IMG/VR virus record: IMGVR_UViG_3300035698_025207
Location: 1 to 50,026 of that record
Length of the DNA stretch: 50,026 bases
Source: a virus
Strand: one strand, 5' to 3'
Shown piece by piece: positions 41,701 through 48,596 of the stretch. Every line of letters begins with the position of its first letter. The stretch's first letter is position 1. The position numbers and the translations under genes were made by a program. The notes beneath the pieces are model-generated. The model was not told the DNA's origin, searched no databases, and saw nothing but the letters and a program-made list of their open reading frames with translations.

Positions 41701-42195
41701 TAATCTACCAGACATTTTGTCACACAATTCATAAAAACAATCTCCACCGCCTCCAGATTGATCCATCAAAAACGATCCCGCACAGGCAGTCATAATAACA
41801 AAGCCGGACAGATCGCAATCCAACAAACTCTGATAATCAATCCTTGGGCGATAATGAAAACCTTCCAAGTTCGCATAGGTCAAGAGTCTGCAAAGCTCCT
41901 TCCATCCGATTTCATTCTTAACAAGAATTGTTATGTGACCTCTTTTCTCTTTCTTTGGTTTGATTTTGGCATCGGGAACGATATATGCTTCACAGCCCAG
42001 GACGGGCATGATGCCTTGATTGGAACATTCTCTTTGAAATTTGAGAAGGCCGTCAATATTTCCGTGGTTGGTTAAGGCAAGATATTCAAAATCTAACTCC
42101 TTGGCTCTGGCAACATAATTCTTTGTTGTGCCGAAGCCATCGAGTTGACTATATTCATCATGAACATGAAGATGGGCAAAATTTGAATTTTTCAA
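38782..42195 (-). CDS. dnaE: DNA polymerase III alpha subunit fused to a family-4-like uracil-DNA glycosylase (1137 aa)
   Basis: The start is TTG at 42195, overlapping the upstream stop (TTGA) and preceded by AGAAAGGA. The PHP domain begins HLHVHDEYS (8-16); GPGRGSVGGSL (362-372) and PDIDLDF (403-409) are polymerase motifs. The OB/tau-binding end typical of DnaE is missing. From about 955 a UDG4-like domain follows: C963-x2-C966, GEGPG (989-993), C1035, C1052 and HPAS (H1108). It copies DNA and may excise or sense uracil ahead. Confidence 0.88.
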   Translation of the reverse strand: MKNSNFAHLHVHDEYSQLDGFGTTKNYVARAKELDFEYLALTNHGNIDGLLKFQRECSNQGIMPVLGCEAYIVPDAKIKPKKEKRGHITILVKNEIGWKELCRLLTYANLEGFHYRPRIDYQSLLDCDLSGFVIMTACAGSFLMDQSGGGGDCFYELCDKMSGRLYFEIMPHDIEVQYELHERIIGMKEERTKAFKIPLVATNDCHYINEDEWKAQEVLLAIQRKAKWNDSDRWSFGFRGLHLRTTDEMIEAFEKQNQFDRKEYLGAMRNTIKIAKECCEFKIPRQDISLPPVISGKSEKEHFDLLKRKVNKLLAERLLVDQGAKERVALELDLIRRKKFAKYFLIVKDLVDWCKKQGIMVGPGRGSVGGSLVAYLLNITQVNPLKYGLLFERFIAEDRIDYPDIDLDFEDIHREKVMQYLGEKYGKNNVSGVSTFSKMKARGVIRDVARVFDVPYLHVDAFAKIINITAKTEERNRNESFISLFSKETEEGKFFERKYSEVTELAIKLEGQVRNSGQHAAAVVISADDLRQGDRGNLCMRKGRVMANWDMEDAEYVGLMKLDILGLNTLTVLNETLRLIQQNHFLDKEISKAYFQDIPLDDKKVFAEINKGNTFGTFQLSAPPTTQLAKEIKIEKFEDIAVIIALVRPGPYDSGMTVDYIKRKKGAKWKKKHPIYEEITKDTYGILVFQEQVMKVISEVAGLSYSVSDKVRKVIAKKRDVEGFKKYWDMFLKGCLKNKTMNKQEAEEFWEGLQKWASYGFNQAHSIEYSLLAYWTSWFKFYYPLEFICAHLTYGTQEDKNELIGAVIKLGFELTPPKVGISDSHKWVAKDNKLHIPFIEVKGIGNKTAIQCSQKKTIKRKQIGFFDTDDIEPVTKAGSALDKLLRQIGSYGNEFDLSEAQESFSFSLSGDKRDLYPNLYSLLGFDFSDSDLQYYLSLDDRINTIPKPVIRRRRFLNKKVLDCEKCELKMECRKPVLPSQGIYNVAIIGEGPGPQEDREGRGFYEEAPAGELLWDTLSGYGYKRSFFHVTNVCKCYPGRKIKTPTKVHIKVCLPWLHEELDKIDCRLALMFGNTGVKAFTDKDSGITDMSGKTEWNEKLGLWMCWCMHPASVKHNPGNKRKFVEGIENFVNKLEMLK

Positions 42196-42348
42196 GCTGA
42201 ATCCTTTCTACGAAATATCTCCATTACAATTATTGCTTGTTTTCCATAAAAAAAAGAAATCAATCGAAATACCCCCCCCTACTCGAATGATTCTCTTTTC
42301 TCCTTGTTTCTTATCTCCTCCTGGTTCTCCGGCAAAGTAAATTTTCAT
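42192..42348 (-). pseudogene. Frameshifted MKIYFAG-family ORF, copy d (G8 tract)
   Basis: ATG at 42348 overlaps the dnaN stop. Translation reads MKIYFAGEPGGDKK, then hits a G8 run (42279-42272) and goes out of frame. Removing one base restores VGGVFRLISFFYGK and a 51-aa product whose stop overlaps the dnaE TTG. The restored length equals copy a. In the present frame it ends at 46 residues (42208). It may be phase variable, a programmed frameshift, decay, or a homopolymer sequencing error. Confidence 0.65.
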
Positions 42349-43340
42349 TTAACCGCCAAGGAAACAACATGCTGAAAATCATCGCCTTCAAACAAAAGAG
42401 CCCTTTCGCCAATGGTCACTTCTTTGAGTCGATCCAAAATCTCCTTCAAAAAGACTGGATGAATATATAGTTTAATTTCGGGGCCAGGATATCTGATTCG
42501 ATGAGTCTCTTCTATATCGCCAAGAGGGCCTTGTCCTTTGCAAATCAAAACAGACTTTTTAAGAATCAAAGAAATCCTCAGATCCTGTTCAAACTCAGTT
42601 TTAGCTAAAATCTCTGCCCTATCAATAGAACTCATAAGTCCAGCCGGAAATTTAATCCTATCTCCTTCCACCTTCATAAATTCCTCAACATCGGGATACT
42701 CAACATTCATAACCCGAGTACTAAAAACGGTCTCCTCTTTATTTGTAAAATGAAGCCATTCTTTTTGAAGACAATACTTAGTCGGATTATAATTAACAAG
42801 ATGAATAGCCGCACTCCCCGGCAAAAGAAAATCTTTTTTAACACGTCCATTCATTATTCGTCTTGTAATTCTATATTTATCAGTAGAAATAACCCTATCC
42901 TTCACAATATTAAGATTGGTTAAATCCGGTCGGGTCATATCCTTACTCACGGAAAATAGACAAAATTTAACCGCCTCGGAAAAGTTGCTTGGTAAAGGAC
43001 TCCATTGAAATTTTCCTGAGATAAGAGGAAGGTCATGTTGTTGAACAATATTAATTCGCGCTGTACTCTTTCTCCCTTTGATAACAAACTTATCGTCTTC
43101 TACTTCAATATCCAATTCCTCATCTGTCAATTTATTAACCAGAGCAAAGAATTCATTTGCGCTTATCGCCCCTATAAGGCCAGTTTCCATCTTTTGTAAA
43201 ATTGAAATTTGATCATTATAGGTTTGGATAGTATTGTCACTGAAGATAAAATGAGTTGTAAATTCTATAATCTCTTTATTCGCCAATCCTGGTTTAACTT
43301 TAACCAAGGCATCCACTAATTCTTGTCTATTGATTTGCAT
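42345..43340 (-). CDS. dnaN: DNA sliding clamp, DnaN/beta-like (331 aa)
   Basis: The pattern of three repeated clamp-like domains is visible: IGAISANEFFALVNKL near 56, STARINIVQQHDLPLI near 91, and the C-terminal block IRYPGPEIKLYIHPVFLKEI near 285. Length is close to cellular beta (about 366) but slightly short. It encircles DNA and tethers the polymerase encoded downstream. The start follows AGGAGGAATC. A TATAAT box lies about 30 bases upstream. Confidence 0.8.
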   Translation of the reverse strand: MQINRQELVDALVKVKPGLANKEIIEFTTHFIFSDNTIQTYNDQISILQKMETGLIGAISANEFFALVNKLTDEELDIEVEDDKFVIKGRKSTARINIVQQHDLPLISGKFQWSPLPSNFSEAVKFCLFSVSKDMTRPDLTNLNIVKDRVISTDKYRITRRIMNGRVKKDFLLPGSAAIHLVNYNPTKYCLQKEWLHFTNKEETVFSTRVMNVEYPDVEEFMKVEGDRIKFPAGLMSSIDRAEILAKTEFEQDLRISLILKKSVLICKGQGPLGDIEETHRIRYPGPEIKLYIHPVFLKEILDRLKEVTIGERALLFEGDDFQHVVSLAVK

Positions 43341-43502
43341 GATTCCTCCTGTTTGATTTTTTTAATCCACATTATAAATGATTGCTTGTGAAAAAATAAC
43401 TCTTCAAAAATATAATAAAAAGAAAGAAGCCTTTTATCTGTTTTATTTTGGAGAATTACCTCTCTCTCTAATTCCAATGGTTCCAGCGAAGTAAATTTTC
43501 AT
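43316..43502 (-). pseudogene. Frameshifted MKIYFAG-family ORF, copy c
   Basis: ATG at 43502 overlaps copy b's stop. It reads MKIYFAGTIGIRERGNSPK and stops after 19 residues. Shifting by +1 around a GAGAGAGAGG run gives LEREVILQNKTDKRLLSFYY, the family's conserved tail, and an end at 43316 inside dnaN. Its total is again one base more than a multiple of three. There is no G8 run here. Confidence 0.5.
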
Positions 43503-43679
43503 TTTATTTGTTTTCTTTGTTCCAAAATAGCACACATTGTATTTAAAATCTTATTCCTACCAGCTATAAAATCATAAAATGATACCAAACGATTTGCCCC
43601 CCCCAGTTAATTTTTGTATTTCCTGTTCTCTTCCTTTTATATTCATTATAGAATATCCACTTGCAAAATATATTTTCAT
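43499..43679 (-). pseudogene. Frameshifted MKIYFAG-family ORF, copy b (G8 tract)
   Basis: ATG at 43679 overlaps copy a's stop (ATGA). The frame reads MKIYFASGYSIMNIKG and runs to a G8 tract (43604-43597), after which it stops at 35 residues. With one G fewer the protein continues as LTGGANRLVSFYDFIAG to 59 residues, and its stop overlaps copy c's start. Copy b therefore fits the gene order only if the G run is seven or is slipped. Confidence 0.65.
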
Positions 43680-43831
43680 TTTCTTTTGGCCATATAATCT
43701 CTAATCTCTTTATCAACATTTTCTCTCTTATTCAAAAAATAATATGAAAGCAATCTATTATTTGCCCCCGTTTTATTTAATACTTCTTCCTGGCTCTTCT
43801 CTTCTAACCAAGTCGCAAGAATTATTTTCAT
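43676..43831 (-). CDS. Intact MKIYFAG-family short protein, copy a (51 aa)
   Basis: ATG at 43831 overlaps the DpdA-core stop (ATGA). Residues 20-34 (KTGANNRLLSYYFLN) carry the family motif that also appears in copies b, c and d. In my recollection of DpdA-like phage proteins a similar segment precedes the LFLDSGAF core. A separate N-terminal module acting with the core is therefore possible. Length is 51 residues, equal to restored copy d. Confidence 0.6.
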   Translation of the reverse strand: MKIILATWLEEKSQEEVLNKTGANNRLLSYYFLNKRENVDKEIRDYMAKRK

Positions 43832-44757
43832 ATCTCAAATCCTCCAACTTGTTTCCCTTTAAAAGCCCAAGGCCACTCCGGCATCGACTTTTCCAGATCA
43901 AGAAAATAAATGATATTCAATTCATCTCTTTGTTTATAATCATTACTAAGTCCTGACTCAATTACAATCTCAACCACCTTATCTTTTGACCAACCAAAAG
44001 TAACCCGACCATCTTTCATACCATGAATTCCTCTTTGTCCATCTGCATCTTGTTTACCAAACCATCTCTCTCCTTCCTTAAGTTTATAATTTTCATCTAC
44101 CTTCTTTAATTCTGACTTACCTAACTTATATCCTTTATCATGAAAATACTGAAGAATAACTTCCTGTTGTTTTGGAGAAAAAGTATTGAAATGTTTGGTG
44201 GCCTCCTTTTGAGAAGGAGATTTATTAGAAACCGTTACTTTCCAGGAATCCTCGTCGTAAATCCATTTACCTTGTTTATATCTCGGAACATAAACAGATC
44301 CCATTCGACTTGTCATCACCCAGGAAGTGCTATCAACAGAATACCAAGGATAACGAAGCAGAAGTTTAAGGGAGGTCAGGCCAAAGCCATGTATTTTTAT
44401 TTCTGTTGGAATATAATTCGAGAATAAAGGATCAAGCCATTTTGCAAGATCTTTTGTCATTATCGGAACCATTCCTCCTAACGCAATATAGCTATACTTA
44501 TCAAGATAATATTGGAAGTATTTAATATCTTCTCCATAATGGAAACAAGGCAATGGATTGAGCCCTGCCTTCTCCATTATCTTTTGATTCTCAAGAGTTT
44601 GTTTTGCATTTCCAATAGCATCCAAATTTGCATATATATCCAGATATTGTTCATGCTCTTTTATAAAAGAAATATAATCTTGGATATCAATTCGAACCTT
44701 TTTTGACCAGGCTGAGAAGGCACCCGAATCTAAAAATAATGATATTTTATTTTTCAT
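43828..44757 (-). CDS. DpdA-like DNA 7-deazaguanine transglycosylase core (309 aa)
   Basis: The start reads straight into LFLDSGAFSAWSKK, with D10 the likely TGT-type active-site Asp. ALGGMVP near 92, HGFGLTS near 123 and SVDSTSW near 140 follow. Phage proteins with this SGAFSAW core are DpdA-like enzymes that swap guanine in DNA for preQ0 or related bases. The usual segment before LFLDSGAF is absent; a similar segment is encoded as a separate gene just downstream. It sits with QueC, QueD, QueE and FolE. Confidence 0.78.
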   Translation of the reverse strand: MKNKISLFLDSGAFSAWSKKVRIDIQDYISFIKEHEQYLDIYANLDAIGNAKQTLENQKIMEKAGLNPLPCFHYGEDIKYFQYYLDKYSYIALGGMVPIMTKDLAKWLDPLFSNYIPTEIKIHGFGLTSLKLLLRYPWYSVDSTSWVMTSRMGSVYVPRYKQGKWIYDEDSWKVTVSNKSPSQKEATKHFNTFSPKQQEVILQYFHDKGYKLGKSELKKVDENYKLKEGERWFGKQDADGQRGIHGMKDGRVTFGWSKDKVVEIVIESGLSNDYKQRDELNIIYFLDLEKSMPEWPWAFKGKQVGGFEI

Positions 44758-45647
44758 TTTATCAACCTCATTAACTCACTTCTGGCTTCCGCCCCTCGAT
44801 TATCATTTTGTAAAAACACCCCTCTCATACAACTTGTAACCATAACAGAATTTTGTTTTTCAATACCTCTCATTCTCATACAAAGATGTTCGGCTTCAAT
44901 AATACAAGCCGCTCCAATGGGCTCAAGAAATTTCATCAATACATCTGTAATTTGAACCGTCAATCTTTCTTGAATCTGAAGCCGGCGAGAATAAATCTCC
45001 ATCAATCGAGCCAGTTTAGAAACCCCTATCACCTCCTTATCGGGGATATAAGCAATATGAGCCTTGCCAATAAACGGCAACATGTGATGCTCGCACATGC
45101 TATAAAGCTCGATATCCTTCAAAAGGACAATTTGATCATACCCGTCGCTATCAAAAACTTTAATTATATCTTCTGGTTTTTGATCATAACCTGAAAATAA
45201 ATATTCATAACTTTCAATTACTCTCTTTGGGGTTTCTTGTAATCCTTGTCTATTCGGATCTTCTCCAATAGATTCTATAATACGAGTAATCGCATCTTGA
45301 GCAGGAGCTTCATTTATCATAGTTTCCCAGGGAAATTCCAACCATTCGCCTTGTTTTGCTTGGTACAAAGCGATAAAATGATATCCTTGTTGAATATATC
45401 TTTCTTTCGTTTTACCTGAATCAATAATATCATCAATAATTAAAACTTCTTCTTTCGCGATTCTATCAAGACAAGTAAGTATTTTTAATGAAAGCCGTTG
45501 GGCAAACATTATTGAAATCGAAATTCCTCCTCTCGGAACCCCATACACATACTTCCACAAAGAAGAATTATTTAAATGATTATCCTTGATTATCAAACTT
45601 ACTTGATATTCAATATCTTGCCAAGTCAATTTACGAATATTCGACAT
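44754..45647 (-). CDS. folE: Phosphoribosyltransferase-GTP cyclohydrolase I fusion (297 aa)
   Basis: Residues 1-110 are a type I phosphoribosyltransferase: VPRGG (37-41) and the PRPP loop VLIIDDIIDSGKT (68-80). Residues from about 115 are FolE: IIESIGEDPNRQGLQETPKR near 123, SMCEHHMLPF near 187 with a zinc Cys/His, and LCMRMRGIEKQNSVMVTS near 258. FolE makes dihydroneopterin triphosphate, the first preQ0 precursor. The PRT part may act in purine or deazapurine salvage. Confidence 0.85.
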   Translation of the reverse strand: MSNIRKLTWQDIEYQVSLIIKDNHLNNSSLWKYVYGVPRGGISISIMFAQRLSLKILTCLDRIAKEEVLIIDDIIDSGKTKERYIQQGYHFIALYQAKQGEWLEFPWETMINEAPAQDAITRIIESIGEDPNRQGLQETPKRVIESYEYLFSGYDQKPEDIIKVFDSDGYDQIVLLKDIELYSMCEHHMLPFIGKAHIAYIPDKEVIGVSKLARLMEIYSRRLQIQERLTVQITDVLMKFLEPIGAACIIEAEHLCMRMRGIEKQNSVMVTSCMRGVFLQNDNRGAEARSELMRLIK

Positions 45648-46320
45648 TATTCAATCTCCTTAATAATGGATCTTTAATTCCCACTTCCTTAAACCCTTTC
45701 GCCCTCAACTTACAGGCGGGACATTCTCCGCAGGGTGGAACCTTGCCTTCATAACAAGTATGACTATAAGCAAGCGCCCTACTACATCCTGGCAAGGATA
45801 AAGCCAATTTAATAGTCTCTGCCTTTGTTAACCACATCAATGGGGTATGAATTGTAAAATCATAATCCATTGCCAACGATAGAGTAATCTGAAGGGCTTT
45901 AATAGTGTTATCACGACAATCAGGATATCCACTAAAATCCGTTTGGCCCACCCCTGTAACAATATCATGAATCCCTTTCTCATAAGCAATTGCTGCCGCC
46001 ACAGACAAAAAGAAAACATTCCTACCTGGAACAAATGAAGCTGGCAACTTATCAGACAAAGAATGAGAAGCTGAAATATCGCCAAAACCAACAAGTGCAG
46101 AATTTCCTAACTGAGAAATAAAATCTAATTTCAATTCTCTATAATCTGCCATCTTTGCCATCTGAAATATTTTTCTCGCTGCCAGACATTCAACCTCATG
46201 CCTCTGCCCATACATAATATTAAGCACAAAAATAGGCCCAAATTTCCGCTTTGCCCAATATAAACATGTGGTGGAATCTTGTCCTCCAGAGAGGAGGACA
46301 AGACAAGATCTCTTATTCAT
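45631..46320 (-). CDS. queC: QueC, preQ0 synthase (229 aa)
   Basis: The PP-loop LSGGQDST (10-17) binds ATP. HTCYEGKVPPCGECPACK near 186-203 holds four zinc cysteines. Length is usual. It turns CDG into preQ0 with ammonia and ATP. The start overlaps the DUF6884 stop (ATGA), and the stop lies inside the fusion gene by 17 bases. Confidence 0.92.
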   Translation of the reverse strand: MNKRSCLVLLSGGQDSTTCLYWAKRKFGPIFVLNIMYGQRHEVECLAARKIFQMAKMADYRELKLDFISQLGNSALVGFGDISASHSLSDKLPASFVPGRNVFFLSVAAAIAYEKGIHDIVTGVGQTDFSGYPDCRDNTIKALQITLSLAMDYDFTIHTPLMWLTKAETIKLALSLPGCSRALAYSHTCYEGKVPPCGECPACKLRAKGFKEVGIKDPLLRRLNNVEYS

Positions 46321-46730
46321 ATTTCAAATCCCTTCCCTTTATTTTTCTGATCATTAAACCATTTTAATTGTTGCCCTAAAGATAAACCTAAAAGAGGGCG
46401 ATAACCCTTTATAAATTCACAATATCTATCATCGGCATAAATATCGGGATAAAAAATATTTCTCTCTTTTAATTGTTGATTAACTTTCAACCCCCATTCT
46501 TTTCTCTGTATAAAAAACATATTATTTAAAGTTTGATCATAAGGATCAATTTCGGTATCAATATCCAATAATCCATATTTAGCTGACAATATATATATAT
46601 TGTCATACTCTTTAGAACAAAACTGAAAGGCTTTGCAAAATAATGCTCCTTGATACATCTCCTTTGCAGAACATTTTCGCAAAGCCTTCGTCTTTGAACA
46701 AGAAATTAAAGCTGTTTTCTTATTTACCAT
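46317..46730 (-). CDS. DUF6884 protein beside the queuosine genes (137 aa)
   Basis: ATG at 46730 is chosen over a TTG two codons upstream. CSKTKALRKC near 11, LYILSAKYGL-type block near 45-54 (IYILSAKYGLLD) and IDPYDQTL near 61-68 match DUF6884 as I recall it. Relatives resemble the C-terminal domain of archaeal TGT/ArcS and often neighbour deazaguanine genes. A role in base insertion or further modification is likely. Confidence 0.72.
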   Translation of the reverse strand: MVNKKTALISCSKTKALRKCSAKEMYQGALFCKAFQFCSKEYDNIYILSAKYGLLDIDTEIDPYDQTLNNMFFIQRKEWGLKVNQQLKERNIFYPDIYADDRYCEFIKGYRPLLGLSLGQQLKWFNDQKNKGKGFEI

Positions 46731-47244
46731 TAGCAATAGCCGGAAGATTTTTTTTGTTTTTCCACTGATTAATCCAAGATCGAATTGTATTGATCTTCAC
46801 ACCCTCTTTAATCTTCTTATGCAATTTTTCCACATTTTCTTCACCATCTTTCCACATTAAATAAATCCGAGCCTTATTACTATCGGAAAAACCTTTCTTC
46901 TTCTCCCCATTGACTTTCTTCATTACCTTCGCCTTGCCCTTCGCCTCAGCGGCCTTCTTAGCTACGGCCTTCGTATCTTTCTTCTCTTCCTGACCAGGCA
47001 CATCAATCCCTATCGCCTTCAGGGTAGCCACCGTCTTATCGGTCAACTTATCCTGAGGTTCCAGTTCCCCTGCCGCATCCTCAAGCTCCCCAAGCAAATC
47101 AATTTCCCTGGTCTTGGAATTCGTAGGCAGGGCAGGGTCAAGATCCAATAATTTGTTCAGTTCCTCTGCCACAGCGATCAAATCCTTCACTGTCACGCCA
47201 TTGTCCTTTTTCTTGCTCTCCTCTTTCTTTTTTGCCTTTGTCAT
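46720..47244 (-). CDS. Lysine-rich protein with C-terminal HTH (174 aa)
   Basis: The start follows AAAAGGAGAAAAGAA. Residues 15-75 are acidic helical, 85-115 are Lys/Ala-rich and disordered, and 120-168 contain a helix-turn-helix (ARIYLMWKDGEENVEKLHKK, then NTIRSWINQWK). This makes it a probable DNA-binding regulator of the module. Promoter P2 lies 65-98 bases upstream. Confidence 0.65.
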   Translation of the reverse strand: MTKAKKKEESKKKDNGVTVKDLIAVAEELNKLLDLDPALPTNSKTREIDLLGELEDAAGELEPQDKLTDKTVATLKAIGIDVPGQEEKKDTKAVAKKAAEAKGKAKVMKKVNGEKKKGFSDSNKARIYLMWKDGEENVEKLHKKIKEGVKINTIRSWINQWKNKKNLPAIANGK

Positions 47245-47308
47245 TTCTTTTCTCCTTTTAAGTAAATGTTAATAAAATTTAACTCCCATTTCTTATTTCC
47301 TTTACTTT

Positions 47309-47342
47309 TATTATATATTATTTTTTGACATTCCTTAAATTT
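47309..47342 (-). promoter_or_regulatory. Repeated AT-rich promoter element, copy P2
   Basis: AAATTTAAGGAATGTC then AAAAAATAATATATAATA on the minus strand. The 50-60 bases after TATAAT resemble those after P1 (AAAAGTAAAGGAAAT, then GGAGTTAAAT, then TTATTAAC), so promoter and leader seem duplicated together. Confidence 0.7.
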
Positions 47343-47363
47343 TTTTATCTTTTTTTTGATTTT

Positions 47364-47786
47364 TTATTTTATGCTTTGAATTTCGGGATTTCCCTTGAGC
47401 TTATCACCAAACTGATTGGTCGTCCTAAAACCGGAAAGAAGACCCAACTTTTCGCTTGTCAGACATAATTCATATATTTTTTGCAGAAGCCCATCTCTGC
47501 TTCGGGACAGATATTTCATCATGGAATCGGCCCGGTTGAGAAATCTTGTTGCCTTGGCCTTAACAGGCCCTTTCAAATCCGGCCTCATGAAAGTATAAAA
47601 TTCCACAACCGTTTCTATCGCGGAACAATATAAATCCCTCAGGGCATCATAAGATTGATAATTAAGATTTGTCGCGCTCAACAAAATATCTCTCACCAAA
47701 TCATTTGGGCTTACCCTGTTAAGGTTATAAGTTCCTATCTCCTCACCATTGATAAACAGAAAAACAGGCTCAATTTTTTCAAACAT
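47364..47786 (-). CDS. Uncharacterised 140-aa protein
   Basis: A GAAAGGAGGGCAAG site precedes the ATG. The protein is mainly helical with a basic centre (LKGPVKAKATRFLNRAD) and conserved-looking LSRSRDGLLQKIYELC. It is bracketed by promoters P1 and P2, so it can be expressed alone. Not recognised. Confidence 0.65.
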   Translation of the reverse strand: MFEKIEPVFLFINGEEIGTYNLNRVSPNDLVRDILLSATNLNYQSYDALRDLYCSAIETVVEFYTFMRPDLKGPVKAKATRFLNRADSMMKYLSRSRDGLLQKIYELCLTSEKLGLLSGFRTTNQFGDKLKGNPEIQSIK

Positions 47787-47852
47787 CTTGCCCTCCTTTC
47801 TTATTTAAAAGGTTAATAATATTTAACTCCAAATCTTAATTTCCTTTACTTT

Positions 47853-47884
47853 TATTATATATTATTTTTCGACTTTTTAAATTT
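47853..47884 (-). promoter_or_regulatory. Repeated AT-rich promoter element, copy P1
   Basis: The element is identical to P3: AAATTTAAAAAGTCG then AAAAATAATATATAATA on the minus strand. It lies about 70 bases before the 47786 start and just after the queE stop. Confidence 0.7.
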
Positions 47885-47888
47885 ATTT

Positions 47889-48566
47889 TTAAACTCCTCT
47901 CTCATCTGGACTCCAGATAATTTTATGCAATTGAAGATTTACCGTCACATCCCAAAACCTATCGTTTTTAATCATCAAGATTAATTCAACGGGATCAAAC
48001 ATGCCAAAAGCAGGACTCAAAGCCATTCTTGCTCGACATCCTTTATCTCTCAACAATCCAATCGTTTCCTTTGCCAAAACATATTCCTGCGGGCTTTGCA
48101 AAACAAATTTAATCCAATCATTCTCATTAAGAAAAAGATAATTTCTTGTGATCATCTTTTCCCAACACCATAATTTATAATCAACCGCCCAACAAAATTC
48201 CTCAGGGCATCCGTCTATATCCAACTCAAATACAAATGCGGGAGGTATAGCAATACTGCCATTAGTCTCAACAGTAATTTTATATCCTTTACTATAAAGA
48301 TTTCTTATAAGCAATAACAACTCATCTTTCTGCAATAAAGGTTCTCCGCCCGTGATAGTAACTTTTTTACAACCAATTTCCTGAACCTTATCAAGAACCT
48401 CCTCTACCGAATATTCCTTGCCCTGCCAATTTTGCTGAGCATATTGAGTATCGCAATAAGGACATTTTAAATTACAACCGGCAAAACGAATAAAAGTTGA
48501 CATTGTACCCTGATGAAATCGACTAACTTCGCCGTCTATACTTGTGAAAATTTCGTTGATTATCAT
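47889..48566 (-). CDS. queE: QueE, 7-carboxy-7-deazaguanine synthase (225 aa)
   Basis: Radical SAM enzyme with the three cysteines in GCNLKCPYC (C31, C35, C38), the GGEP motif (TGGEPLLQ near 73) and VETNGS near 100. It turns CPH4 into CDG. The start follows AAAGGAGATAGATA. Length fits the family. Confidence 0.92.
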   Translation of the reverse strand: MIINEIFTSIDGEVSRFHQGTMSTFIRFAGCNLKCPYCDTQYAQQNWQGKEYSVEEVLDKVQEIGCKKVTITGGEPLLQKDELLLLIRNLYSKGYKITVETNGSIAIPPAFVFELDIDGCPEEFCWAVDYKLWCWEKMITRNYLFLNENDWIKFVLQSPQEYVLAKETIGLLRDKGCRARMALSPAFGMFDPVELILMIKNDRFWDVTVNLQLHKIIWSPDERGV

Positions 48567-48596
48567 TATCTATCTCCTTTCCAAAATAAATTTTCA

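Noticed and set aside
43373-43378. TATAAT box upstream of dnaN as a separate promoter
   Set aside because: The hexamer is there but no convincing -35 or repeated element accompanies it; noted in the dnaN entry only.
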